A stretch of 64,000 nucleotides of DNA from JAWKOK01 sp963848115 (GTDB lineage Bacteria; Chloroflexota; Anaerolineae; Caldilineales; Caldilineaceae): assembly GCA_963848115.1 (NCBI GenBank), contig CAWKCP010000005.1:372001-436000 (forward strand), in the 5' to 3' direction. The notes below the pieces were generated by a model that saw nothing but the letters and a program-made list of their open reading frames with translations, was not told where the DNA came from and did no database searches. A program made the translations under genes and the position numbers. This document shows positions 56,692-64,000 of the stretch, piece by piece; position 1 is the stretch's first letter, and every line of letters begins with the position of its first letter.

Positions 56692-57226
56692 GATCCGTGT
56701 TGAAGATTTTTGGTCGATTTTGCACTAGCGCTCGGTCGAGAGCGTCGGTACAGAACCCCGCATCCATCGTGTTTGAGAGCTGCCAGGTGATAACGTAGCG
56801 ACTGAACCAATCCATGATGGCCACCAGGTACATGTAGCCCCTTGGCATGGGCACATAGGTGATATCAGCACACCAAACCTGGTTTGGCTGGGTGATCGAA
56901 AAACCACGCAGCAGATAGGGATAGATCTTGTGCTCTGCTGCAGGAATCGTCGTCCGTGGTCTGGGATAGACTGCCTCCAGGCCCATGAGGCGCATCAGAC
57001 GCCGAACTCGCTTGGGATTGACGCAATACCCAGATCGTCGCAGATAGACCGTCATCTGCGGCACACCATAGAAGGGTGTGGCAAGAAACTGTTCGTCAAT
57101 GCATCGCATCAATTCTAGATTGAGCGGCGACTCCCCGGCCGGCTGGTAGTAATAGCTGGTCCGAGGTAATCCCAATAGCTGGCATTGACGCCGAATGCTC
57201 AACTCCGAATGCTGTGGCTCAACCAT
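56692..57226 (-). CDS. IS3 transposase OrfB, 5' exon
   Basis: Begins MVEPQHSELSIRRQCQLLGLPRTSYYYQ, the HTH_21 region of IS3 OrfB, and includes WCADITYVPMPRGYMYLVAIMDWFSRYVI (first catalytic Asp). It stops at NTD, where the intron interrupts. OrfB is probably made as an OrfAB fusion by -1 slippage at the A8 tract in orfA (57259-57266). Confidence 0.85.
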
Positions 57227-57239
57227 GGCTCGTCTCGCT

Positions 57240-57530
57240 TCAACCGAAAGGGGCCAGCTTTTTTTTCAGCCATTCGAGCTCCATTCGGAGTCGACCGATT
57301 TGCTCGTATAACTCGGCTTCCCGCTCTTCTTGCTCATGTTCCTGTCGCACCCGTTTTCGGCTGAACGCTTCCGGTCCCGATTCGAGTAGTTGCCGCTTCC
57401 ATTGGCTCACTTGATTCGGATGAACGCTGTGAACACTAGCGATCTGGCTGACAGTCTTATCGCCCCTTGTCGCCTCCAGGGCAACCTGGAACTTGTACTG
57501 GGCACTGTGTTGTCGTCGTTTCTTGCTCAT
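57240..57530 (-). CDS. IS3 transposase OrfA
   Basis: DNA-binding OrfA of 96 residues: KFQVALEATRGDKTVSQIASVHSVHPNQVSQWKRQLL (HTH_8/IS3) followed by a leucine-zipper-like helix. Near its end is A8 (57259-57266), a typical -1 slippage site. Reading on in the -1 frame gives SWPLSVEARRAMVEPQHS, which leads into OrfB. Confidence 0.9.
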   Translation of the reverse strand: MSKKRRQHSAQYKFQVALEATRGDKTVSQIASVHSVHPNQVSQWKRQLLESGPEAFSRKRVRQEHEQEEREAELYEQIGRLRMELEWLKKKLAPFG

Positions 57531-57673
57531 CTTTCCTCCACAGACTATGGCTTGATTATAGCTGATAATCCACCTTAGCTTGTGGACCAGTTTTTGGGGA
57601 TACCCTCATAACTCGACTTTGTCCATTAGGGCGTCATGAATTTAGTGAAATATGGGTTTGGCTGCGACCATAT

Positions 57674-57910
57674 TCAGGTGGAATAGCAGATGGAATCGAC
57701 CAAGCCCCGCCAAAGAGAGTCCGGGAATCGGACAGATGTGGTTTGAGCGGGTGATCTGGTGAATTCCATATGAATCCACAAATAGTAGCGAACAAAAGCA
57801 ATGGCATCGGAGAAGGTTGGCTCCGATTTGACATACCAGGCAGCGGTTCGAACAGGACTCACTACCATACACATTTCAGGAAGGTGAACAGACAGGCAAT
57901 CTGAATTCAA
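57674..57910 (-). pseudogene. Transposase fragment
   Basis: Seventy-eight codons ending ... TAAWYVKSEPTFSDAIAFVRYYLWIHMEF ... SLWRGLVDSICYST. The 'KSEPTFSDAIAxVR ... LW' pattern resembles a short transposase-associated sequence known from cyanobacterial and chloroflexal IS elements. It overlaps the IS4-like transposase end in another frame. Probably debris. Confidence 0.4.
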
Positions 57911-58967
57911 CCAGAACAGTCAGATCTTGATTCAAGAAGTACTCAAGCAAGTCCGATCCGAGCTGAAAAAGGCTGAGATCGCATCGATCAGTGCGATGAA
58001 TCTGGTTCTTCCAACCGTCTTCAAGTGCGATGACGCCCAGGTAGATGATCCAGATGTAGGCCAGGCAAGCAGCAATCATGAGCCGATGCAATCGCCGAGG
58101 ATCGCTGATGTGGCTTTTGTGAAGCTGAAAGCCACGACTTTTCTGGTCGGAAAAGAAAGTCTCGATTCGCATGCGTTTGCGATAAAAACGACAGGCTTCT
58201 TCCATGAGCGGCAGGTTGGTCACCAGGTAGATAGGCTCCTTGCATTCTCGGTCCCACCAGAGAATAACCATCACAGGACCGTACGCTTGTCGGGTGAACA
58301 GGACATCATGCAGTGCGCTGCAACTATCGGGCCAAGGCTCACAATCATCCAGGCTCATCCAGGCACCGTCGTGATAGACCTGGGTATTCTTGGCCGTTCG
58401 ACAGACATATTCCCAGCCGACGGTGGCGACAAAGGTCTGCAATTCGATGCTGTCGAACTCACCATCGCCCAACAGAACCACAGAGGCATCGTCCGGTAGC
58501 AGAGCCTGCAGTTCGTTGAGCAATTCAACGTGCATTTCGGCGGCAAAGTGTCCTTTGTTGCCGGTTCTGACCATCCAGAGCAGTGGAATCGCTCGTTTCT
58601 GGTAGATCAAACTGACCATCAAGGTCACGCAATTGCGGCCCACTTCGCTGCCGTCAATCGCAATGACCAAGGTCTGACTCGACAGGTGCGCCAGCAAGTC
58701 CTCGATAAATGGAAGCATATGCCATTCGTAGCTGACCTGCTTGTTCTTGTACCAACGGCTCAGCCGTATTTCCTGACTGGTGACCTTGGCCTTGCCGGGT
58801 GCCTTTTTGGCCACTTCTCGTGTACTTGTGCTTTTGCTGGCCACAATGCCGTTGATGAACATGGCCAGTACCTCTATTGACTGTCGCAGACGCCCAGTTG
58901 GCTCGACCGGATGAAGTTGCATCAACGCCGCGTCGATGGCACGATATCGTCTTAGGTTGTCGCTCAT
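57876..58967 (-). CDS. IS4-family-like DDE transposase
   Basis: Transposase of 363 residues with catalytic residues in IAIDGSEVG (Asp), LLGDGEFDS (Asp) and YRKRMRIETFFSDQKSRG (the Y-x2-R-x3-E-x6-K signature of IS4). It is full length and unbroken. It sits between the C-terminal piece of the IS701-like transposase and that element's left terminal repeat. The element's own ends were not resolved. Confidence 0.85.
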   Translation of the reverse strand: MSDNLRRYRAIDAALMQLHPVEPTGRLRQSIEVLAMFINGIVASKSTSTREVAKKAPGKAKVTSQEIRLSRWYKNKQVSYEWHMLPFIEDLLAHLSSQTLVIAIDGSEVGRNCVTLMVSLIYQKRAIPLLWMVRTGNKGHFAAEMHVELLNELQALLPDDASVVLLGDGEFDSIELQTFVATVGWEYVCRTAKNTQVYHDGAWMSLDDCEPWPDSCSALHDVLFTRQAYGPVMVILWWDRECKEPIYLVTNLPLMEEACRFYRKRMRIETFFSDQKSRGFQLHKSHISDPRRLHRLMIAACLAYIWIIYLGVIALEDGWKNQIHRTDRCDLSLFQLGSDLLEYFLNQDLTVLVEFRLPVCSPS

Positions 58968-59026
58968 GCTTTGCTCCTTTTCTTTGGTTGGAATCGAAGC
59001 TTACATGAGTGACAACCATTTTCAAA

Positions 59027-59500
59027 TCATCCCTCCTTTCGAACTAATTTTCTGTATGGTAGTGAGCGAACAGGAAGCGGCTGGTCCTTGGTCAAACAGG
59101 CGGCGAACAGGGTGACTAAGGAAAAGAGACCCAAGAGGGCAGGGGTGGTGCGAGCAATAGACAAATCTGACCACTGACGTTGTGTCTCCAGGCCAAGATG
59201 GGTGCGACTTTCCTGAAAGGTGACCTCCATGCCCCAACGCATGATGAACCAATCTAGAATCTGCTGCGGTTGAACGCGCAAATCCGTACAGAGAAAGGCG
59301 GTGGGGGCGAACTTGCCTGCCGGATCCCGGACCAAGACCCAACGAATGGGCAAGGGGTCAAAGCCGGAGGTGTACCAAAGGCTCGTGCCGAAGACAATTT
59401 CAACGGTCTTGGATTTGCCGCCATACCACTTGATCGTCAAGCTGAGCCATACGGTCCTGGGAGACGAACGACTGACCAGTGGACTCTTGGACCGGCTCAC
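59027..59500 (-). pseudogene. IS701-like transposase, C-terminal piece
   Basis: LTIKWYGGKSKTVEIVFGTSLWYTSG, PIRWVLVRDPAGKFAPTAFLCTD and WFIMRWGMEVTFQESRTHLGLETQRQWSDLSIARTTPALLG match the C-terminal half of IS701/DDE_5 transposases (catalytic Glu in VTFQE). The preceding ~65 residues, expected after VTDGVF in the middle piece, are missing or replaced. Confidence 0.8.
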
Positions 59501-59602
59501 GTTCAGGAGTCACATCCTTGAATTTCGTGGCGAGTCGTATCGCCTCACTCAGCAAACTGCACAAGCGTTACGAAATGATGGTAACGCCGAAAAGGACGCA
59601 TC

Positions 59603-59899
59603 ATGCGACTCGATCTGACCTTGCACGAGGCTGAGACGTTGCGCCATTGCCTGACCCAAGCGCTCGCGCTCCATGAAAGGGACGTCGATGGCCAAGTGCT
59701 CAAAAACCTCTTGGAAAAAGTGGATGCGGCAGAGGTGTGCTCGACGCGTTCCGTTCGTTGTCCCGTCTGCCAGCAGTCATTCAGCCAGGAAACTGCTGGA
59801 CGCACCGGCGTCTATTGCAGCCCGGCCTGCAAACAGAAAGCGTACCGCCAACGACGCAACGCTTGGCGCAGACAGGTCGGACCCTACGCTTCTCCGTGA
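59603..59899 (+). CDS. Small zinc-finger protein
   Basis: Ninety-eight residues with AGGA upstream of the ATG. RCPVCQQSF ... YCSPACKQKAYRQRRNAWR gives a C-x2-C ... C-x3-C zinc site and a basic tail. Similar 'YCSxACKQKAYRQRR' proteins are common small orphan genes; many travel with mobile DNA. It lies in the cassette that separates two pieces of the IS701-like transposase, on the opposite strand. Confidence 0.65.
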   Translation: MRLDLTLHEAETLRHCLTQALALHERDVDGQVLKNLLEKVDAAEVCSTRSVRCPVCQQSFSQETAGRTGVYCSPACKQKAYRQRRNAWRRQVGPYASP

Positions 59900-59954
59900 A
59901 TGCTTGTTGTTGCTCTTTTCTTCTTCTATAAGGAAAGGAGGGGGCTTTTGTCAA

Positions 59955-60072
59955 TGAGCGCTGCCGCGCTTTTCGGTGATCAATTGACGCGCTTTTTGGT
60001 GATCACCAATTCTTAGATGGTATCCAAGTGCCGCGATTTTCGGTGATCAAATGACGCGCTTTTCAGTTGACA
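59955..60072. repeat. IS21-like terminal repeats
   Basis: Two copies of GCCGCG-C/A-TTTTCGGTGATCAA-T/A-TGACGCGCTTTT occur at about 59968-60000 and 60031-60064, and a third GGTGATCAC lies between. The stretch ends in TTTCAGTTGACA (60061-60072) exactly where the transposase frame is interrupted. Repeated GGTGATCA motifs with TG/CA ends resemble IS21-family termini; this attribution is tentative. Confidence 0.45.
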
Positions 60073-60210
60073 AAAACACGCCATCGGTAACCAGAACCAC
60101 TGCGGCCCTGGGTTGCCAGCGACGCACAATACATACCATCTGCAGGATCCAGTCAATCGAAGTCTTGTGGCGTTTGCCGTTGACCTGATTGACCGCTGCG
60201 CTTGGCGCTA
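60073..60210 (-). pseudogene. IS701-like transposase, middle piece
   Basis: Encodes LAPSAAVNQVNGKRHKTSIDW ... VVLVTDGVF, which fits between the N-terminal piece (ending ALPFLTVL) and the C-terminal piece. Removing the IS630 insertion leaves ACC GTA CTA GCG CCA (TVLAP), an exact frame-preserving join. Confidence 0.82.
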
Positions 60211-60230
60211 GTACAGGTCGGCACGAATAA

Positions 60231-61443
60231 TCATACAGATAGGGCTTTACCCTGATAGGTCCATTTGAAGGGCTTGGCCATGGTTTCGTTGTAGTAGTCA
60301 ATGAACTGTATGACCTTGTTGTGCAAGTGTTCCTTTGAGATGAAGCTGCCATTTTTGAGTAGTTTACGAACCAGAATGCTGAACCAGATCTCGACCTGAT
60401 TCATCCACGAAGCGTGCTTGGGTGTGTAGTAGAAAACGATGCGGTGCTCCGGGTTGCTCAGAAACTCAGCTCGAGACTTCATGGATTTAAGGATGCCGGA
60501 GACGCCTTTCTTGCCCAGGTCAATGTCAAGATCGGATTCGGCTGCCACCAAACGAACCAGGGATTCAGAGCAGTGTGTATTGAGGTTGTCGACGACAATG
60601 TGCCAGCGTTTGATCTCTGGATGGGTGCTGACCAGCAACATCATATGGGCCACGTAGTCTTCTTCCGTGCGAGTTGGACCGGAGGTGGCCAGGAGCACAC
60701 CGCCCTGTGAGACATTGAAGGAAACGATGAAAGCCAAGGTGCCGTGCCGGATGTACTCGTATTCAATCAGACGAGGCTTGCCTGCCATGGTTGGTTTCTC
60801 GGGAAACTTATGCTCACGCGCCTGAACACCGGTCATTTCGTCGTTCGAGATGACGATCTCGCCTCGCTCTGCCAACTCAGGGGCTTGGCGATAGAGTTCG
60901 TTGATGATGGCAACCTTGATAGCGAACAATTCATCCTTCTCCGTGTTCAGCCAGTAGCGATTCAGGTGAGGGCGAATTGACGCATCTTTTTAAAAGCCTC
61001 GCCGCATGTCGAGGTGAAATCGTGTCCACTATGTTCCGTGCCATCATTTCATCGGCGATTTCTCGACCTGTCCACTGGCTGATGGGGCGGCCTGATTTCT
61101 CTGGCGACTCGCATGCTAGCGCCTCCAACAGACAGCGTTGGTCTGCTGTGATTCGGATGGGACCACCTGGACGAGGCAGGTCTTCCAGCCGCTCTTCAAC
61201 ACTCAGTTCCTCAAGCGGGATCGGCTCTAGCGTCAGCCATCTTTCTCGCCACTGCTTGACTGTAAGACGGCTCATTCTGAGACTACGTCCGATTTCAGAG
61301 TTAGTTTTCCCGTCTGCAGCCTGCAGAATTATCCAAGCTCGTTTGGCGATTTGTTGTCTCGTATTATGGCGTACGGCAAGCTTATACAGTCCCTGTCGCA
61401 TTTCTTTCGGCAACGTGATACATGTTGGTTTTGGCCCAGGCAT
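60231..61443 (-). CDS. IS630-family transposase, frameshifted
   Basis: About 403 residues after correction. N-terminus MPGPKPTCITLPKEMRQGLYKL, then HTH (GRSLRMSRLTVKQWRERW) and a DDE_3 core: IVISNDEMTGVQA (Asp), VVDNLNTHCSE (Asp) and YTPKHASWMNQVEIWFSIL (Glu). One extra A in an A5 run (plus-strand T 60988-60992) breaks the frame between LLKRC and SIRPHLNRYW. Start at 61443. Confidence 0.85.
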
Positions 61444-61502
61444 CCTTCTCTTCCTTTCTCTTGGTCTTGATGCCGGCCATCCTAACACATATACATAAAG
61501 TC

Positions 61503-63323
61503 GCAGTACCGCAAAAGTTGCTACGAGATTTGAGGGAAGGGGTTTTCATGACAAAATGGTTCCAACATTCAAAGGAAGGAGCCAGTGTCATGAGAACCCC
61601 ACAAGCATTTTATGCAGGAAAGCCGATTGTGTACAGTTATGAACTGGATGTCTGCACCGGGTGCGAAGGGCCATTGCGGATAGCGTACACGAGCGGGGCC
61701 AAGACGGTACAGACAATGAGCGATGTATTGGGGTTCGTCCATCAGCCACGAGAGTGTCGGAACCCAGATTGTGTCCGATATGGCATTCACCACCGGTCGG
61801 CCCGATGGGAGCAGAGCGCACCGCGCTATTGTACATTCGGCTACGATGTAATTGCCCAGATCGGCTGGGTGCGGCAAACGCAGCAGCAACAATTTGAGGC
61901 GATACACGAGAGTTTGCAGCCCCATCTTGAACTGAGTGAGTCGCAGGTGCGCCATCTCTATCATGAGCGATATCTGCCGCTATTGGCCTGTAACGAAAGA
62001 CAGAGTTGGCATCAGTTGAACGAAATGTCAGCACAGAGCGGACTGCTCCTGAGTCTGGACGGACTATGCCCGGAGGGAGGCGAGCCGCAACTATGGGTGG
62101 TGCGAGAACTGCAAAGTGGTCTGACCCTACGCAGCGGATGGTTGAGTCAGCAGGATGAGAGCACCTTTGTGAACTTTCTCCAGCCCATTGCCGATTTGGG
62201 CTTGCATGTAGCCGCCGTGTTGAGCGACAAGCAACGAGGGTTGGAACCGGCAGTACCAGTCGTCTTTCCCCAGGCCAAACATGCGTATTGCCAGATGCAT
62301 TACCTCAAGAACATAGCTGAACCTGTGGCCGAGGAGGACGAAGCGATGAAAGTCGCACTACGCAAGGATGTACGTAGTCGGGTGGGTGTCCTGATTCGGC
62401 AGGAAAAGGTCGAGAGTCCAGGTGTATTGACCGTCACCGGTTTGATTCCCTCACCGGTCGAAGAGCCGCCCTTGGCAAAAGCGGCGGATGCGCCCGCTCA
62501 AGACTCCCCCATCCTCTCCGATCCTGTCGAAATCGAACGAGAAGCCATCGTGCGAGACATCCTGCGTCGTGTGCGCTACCTGCTGACCCTCAAAGGGCGT
62601 CCGCCATTTCGCTTGGCTGGTATTGAAATGTTCGAACGCTTGAGCGAAGTGGCCGCTTGTTTGGATGTACTCCTCAGCCGAAAGTGCGATGACCGCCTAC
62701 TTGCCGTGAGCGAGGGGCTGCACCAAGCGCTTCTCTCTGTGCATGCCGATTATATCGAATTACGCCAAGCGGCTGATTGGTTGGAACATATCGCTGACCT
62801 ACTTGATCCCGAAGACAAGCCCCAACGTTCTGGCGCAGAGGTCAAACAACAACTCTTTGACTACCTGGATGACATCAAACCACAGAACCCTCTGCCTCGA
62901 CTTTCTACCTTCTACGACAAGATAGGAAAGACGTCCCGCTCTTACGCTCCTGGCTTGTTTCATTGCTACGACTTGACTGGTTTGCCACGTACCAACAATG
63001 AGCGAGAAAGTGAATTCCGCGACCTGAACCGACGTTTGCTCTCTACCACTGGGCAGCGAGGCCTTGCCAAACGCATGATTCACCGCCAGGGGGCTTGGGA
63101 ACTGATCCCGCGTCCTGGCTCTTTGCCTGACACCGTTACTGCCTTGTCTCAGGTTGACAACCAGGCGTTTGTTCAAGAGCGGCAACGCCTGCGCAACCAT
63201 CGCAGTCGATTCCGTTTGCATACCCGTTCCGCTACACAGTCGAAGGCTCAACTCGAACAACTGGCGCAGCGATGGTCTGCTCTCTACCCTGACGATACTT
63301 CATAGCAACTTTTGCGGTACTGC
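61503..63323 (+). mobile_element. Intact 1821-bp insertion sequence, family not determined
   Basis: Perfect 21-bp terminal inverted repeats (61503-61523 and 63303-63323, starting GCAGTACCGCAAAAG) and an 8-bp target duplication ATAAAGTC (61495-61502 and 63324-63331) define exact ends. One full-length transposase ORF fills it. The lack of decay and the perfect repeats suggest recent insertion, into the end of the IS630 element. Confidence 0.95.
61590..63305 (+). CDS. DDE/MULE-like transposase of the 1.8-kb IS
   Basis: Protein of 571 residues from MRTPQAF (GGAAGGAG upstream). The N-terminal part has a Cys pattern CTGCEGP ... CRNPDCVRYG, probably zinc-binding, then an HTH-like region. Candidate catalytic residues are Asp in LLSLDGLCPEG, Asp in AVLSDKQRGL and Glu in RTNNERESEFRDLNRR. 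An insertion with Pro-rich sequence (PSPVEEPPLAKAADAPAQD) separates the last two. The exact IS family is not recognised; ISNCY-type or MULE-type are possibilities. The ORF reaches into the right terminal repeat. Confidence 0.8.
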   Translation: MRTPQAFYAGKPIVYSYELDVCTGCEGPLRIAYTSGAKTVQTMSDVLGFVHQPRECRNPDCVRYGIHHRSARWEQSAPRYCTFGYDVIAQIGWVRQTQQQQFEAIHESLQPHLELSESQVRHLYHERYLPLLACNERQSWHQLNEMSAQSGLLLSLDGLCPEGGEPQLWVVRELQSGLTLRSGWLSQQDESTFVNFLQPIADLGLHVAAVLSDKQRGLEPAVPVVFPQAKHAYCQMHYLKNIAEPVAEEDEAMKVALRKDVRSRVGVLIRQEKVESPGVLTVTGLIPSPVEEPPLAKAADAPAQDSPILSDPVEIEREAIVRDILRRVRYLLTLKGRPPFRLAGIEMFERLSEVAACLDVLLSRKCDDRLLAVSEGLHQALLSVHADYIELRQAADWLEHIADLLDPEDKPQRSGAEVKQQLFDYLDDIKPQNPLPRLSTFYDKIGKTSRSYAPGLFHCYDLTGLPRTNNERESEFRDLNRRLLSTTGQRGLAKRMIHRQGAWELIPRPGSLPDTVTALSQVDNQAFVQERQRLRNHRSRFRLHTRSATQSKAQLEQLAQRWSALYPDDTS

Positions 63324-63370
63324 ATAAAGTCAGCACAATCATCTGTACAACTATTCGTGCCGTCGTGTAC

Positions 63371-63847
63371 TAGTACGGTGAGGAAGGGCAGCGCCCACAC
63401 TCGGATACTCCAAGGCACGGGCACGATCAGCATCATGCTCACCCAGCGCAATCCGAACGCATACACCGTGTACTTGTGACTGGAACGCACGCCGTCTCGA
63501 AAAACACCTTTGGCCTTGATCTTGTTGCCTTTACGCCGTTCCAGTGTCTCATCGGCGCCGAACACCAGCGGCACGCCAACCGTGCCGAATGTCGCAATCA
63601 GCAGACCCAACAGAATCTCACTTACCACCAACCCTGACCACTTGGCTCGACTCAGCACTCGATGATAGTTCTGAAATTGCCGGTCATCTTGCAAACCCGT
63701 GGTGCGTAATACCGCCGACACTGTCCGTTTTCCCGGTGTCAGAATGGCGCCAATCGTCAAAATCTGGACCATGTCCCAGATCCGATAACTGAAAGCTTGC
63801 CCAAAGGGGGCTAGAACTGTCATAATCTCGTTGGGTAGTGTGAGCAT
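63371..63847 (-). pseudogene. IS701-like transposase, N-terminal piece
   Basis: Begins MLTLPNEIMTVLAPFGQAFS; TTGLQDDRQFQNYHRVLSRAKW and VPLVFGADETLERR (first catalytic Asp in GADETLERR) are typical of IS701/DDE_5. It ends ALPFLTVL at 63371, where the IS630 element is inserted at TA. The reading beyond to 63284 is element DNA. Confidence 0.85.
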
Positions 63848-63954
63848 TTGGATTCCTCCTTGGTCTGAGAAATCCAGCTTACACTACCTGCCTCTTTCTT
63901 TCTACCCCTTTCGCCGAGTTTGGACAAAGTCGAGCATAAAACGTTCGTTACAAT

Positions 63955-64000
63955 CGATTCTAAACAAACAAGAACCCCACGCCATGGTAGGCCGTGGGGT
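63955..64000. repeat. Second copy of the terminator-bearing repeat (cut by window end)
   Basis: CGATTCTAAACAAACAAG followed by ACCCCACG ... CGTGGGGT (stem 63974-63981/63993-64000) matches 53416-53442 at 24 of 27 positions. It lies just outside the IS701-like element's right target duplication. Confidence 0.75.

Larger units (their letters stand above)
53896..57588 (-). mobile_element. IS3-family element carrying a group II intron
   Basis: Imperfect terminal repeats sharing CTAAGGTGGAT lie near 53896-53917 and 57568-57588. Inside, on the minus strand, are orfA, orfB (in two exons) and a 2477-bp intron. Without the intron the element would be about 1.2 kb, the usual IS3 size. Exact ends and target duplication are uncertain. 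Confidence 0.8.
60211..63370. mobile_element. IS630-family element (interrupted)
   Basis: Flanked by TA on each side (60209-60210, 63371-63372), the target duplication of IS630/Tc1-mariner. Its ~30-bp terminal repeats match at about 25 of 31 positions and share TATTCGTGCCG and TGTACTA. It contains one frameshifted transposase gene and the IS at 61503-63323. Confidence 0.85.
57612..63934. mobile_element. Composite IS701-like element with nested insertions
   Basis: Perfect 14-bp terminal repeats CTCGACTTTGTCCA (57612-57625) and TGGACAAAGTCGAG (63921-63934) are flanked by CATAA on both sides (57607-57611, 63935-63939), a target duplication. Its transposase is split into three pieces at 63371-63847, 60073-60210 and 59027-59500. 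Inside are an IS4-like transposase, a cassette with IS21-like repeats, and an IS630 element containing another IS. Confidence 0.8.

Overview
The window is a bacterial chromosomal contig of about 57-60% GC. Its mix of genes best fits a Chloroflexota (Anaerolineae/Caldilineae-like) genome. The basis for that placement is a FlgD-Ig-like lipoprotein, secreted proteins with Thr/Pro linkers ending in a 'FLPMVEK'-type tail, TolB/SH3 proteins, several sulfatases, a heterodimeric ABC exporter and many intergenic hairpin repeats. This is inference; recA (11604-12719) is the best phylogenetic marker available here.

Layout. 1-2.4 kb: the 3' part of an SbcC/Rad50-type ATPase gene and a VapBC-like toxin-antitoxin pair with a visible promoter/operator. 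2.5-11.4 kb (minus strand): an envelope and glycan block with a TolB/SH3 lipid- or surface-associated protein, two family-2 glycosyltransferases, a FlgD-like lipoprotein, a GT39-type membrane glycosyltransferase and a YbhN-type flippase-like membrane protein. 11.4-16.3 kb (plus): recA, tgt, uppP and a PstS-like lipoprotein. 16.4-28.3 kb (plus): a probable catabolic block of sulfatase, fucose/arabinose-isomerase-like protein, ALDH7-type dehydrogenase, ThuA-like protein, SDR, GNAT and acetolactate decarboxylase. It is followed by an MFS exporter overlapping dus and by a tandem-epimerase protein.

28.4-47.1 kb (mostly minus): an APH-like kinase, a RelE/Phd pair, a heterodimeric ABC exporter, a second sulfatase, a methyltransferase, and a broken junction between a class A beta-lactamase-like gene and a GH3 gene. 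Next come RidA, an AAC(2')-like acetyltransferase, a Clp-N/site-2-protease fusion, a VOC protein, a ClC channel, a NUDIX protein and an ABC-F ATPase. The ABC-F gene has a leader with a promoter, a 33-codon upstream ORF and an intrinsic terminator, which is the classic attenuation layout. 47.4-53.9 kb: lysA, small membrane proteins, mazG, tRNA-Arg(TCG) and a secreted Thr/Pro-linker protein.

53.9-63.9 kb is a mobile-element pile-up. An IS3-family element carries a group II intron whose exact removal restores the transposase frame. Beside it is an IS701-like element with a 14-bp terminal inverted repeat (TIR) and a CATAA duplication. It is interrupted by an IS4-like element, by a cassette with IS21-like repeats, and by an IS630-family element. 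The IS630 element is itself interrupted by an intact 1.8-kb IS with 21-bp perfect TIRs and an 8-bp target duplication. Copies of a terminator-bearing sequence lie on both sides of the pile-up.

A contig-wide oddity is that at least eight otherwise normal genes are split by one extra base and one by a missing G in a G7 run. Residual sequencing errors are the simplest explanation. For these genes I give frame-corrected coordinates. Short REP-like hairpins, often followed by CCTAC, are scattered through the intergenic spaces.
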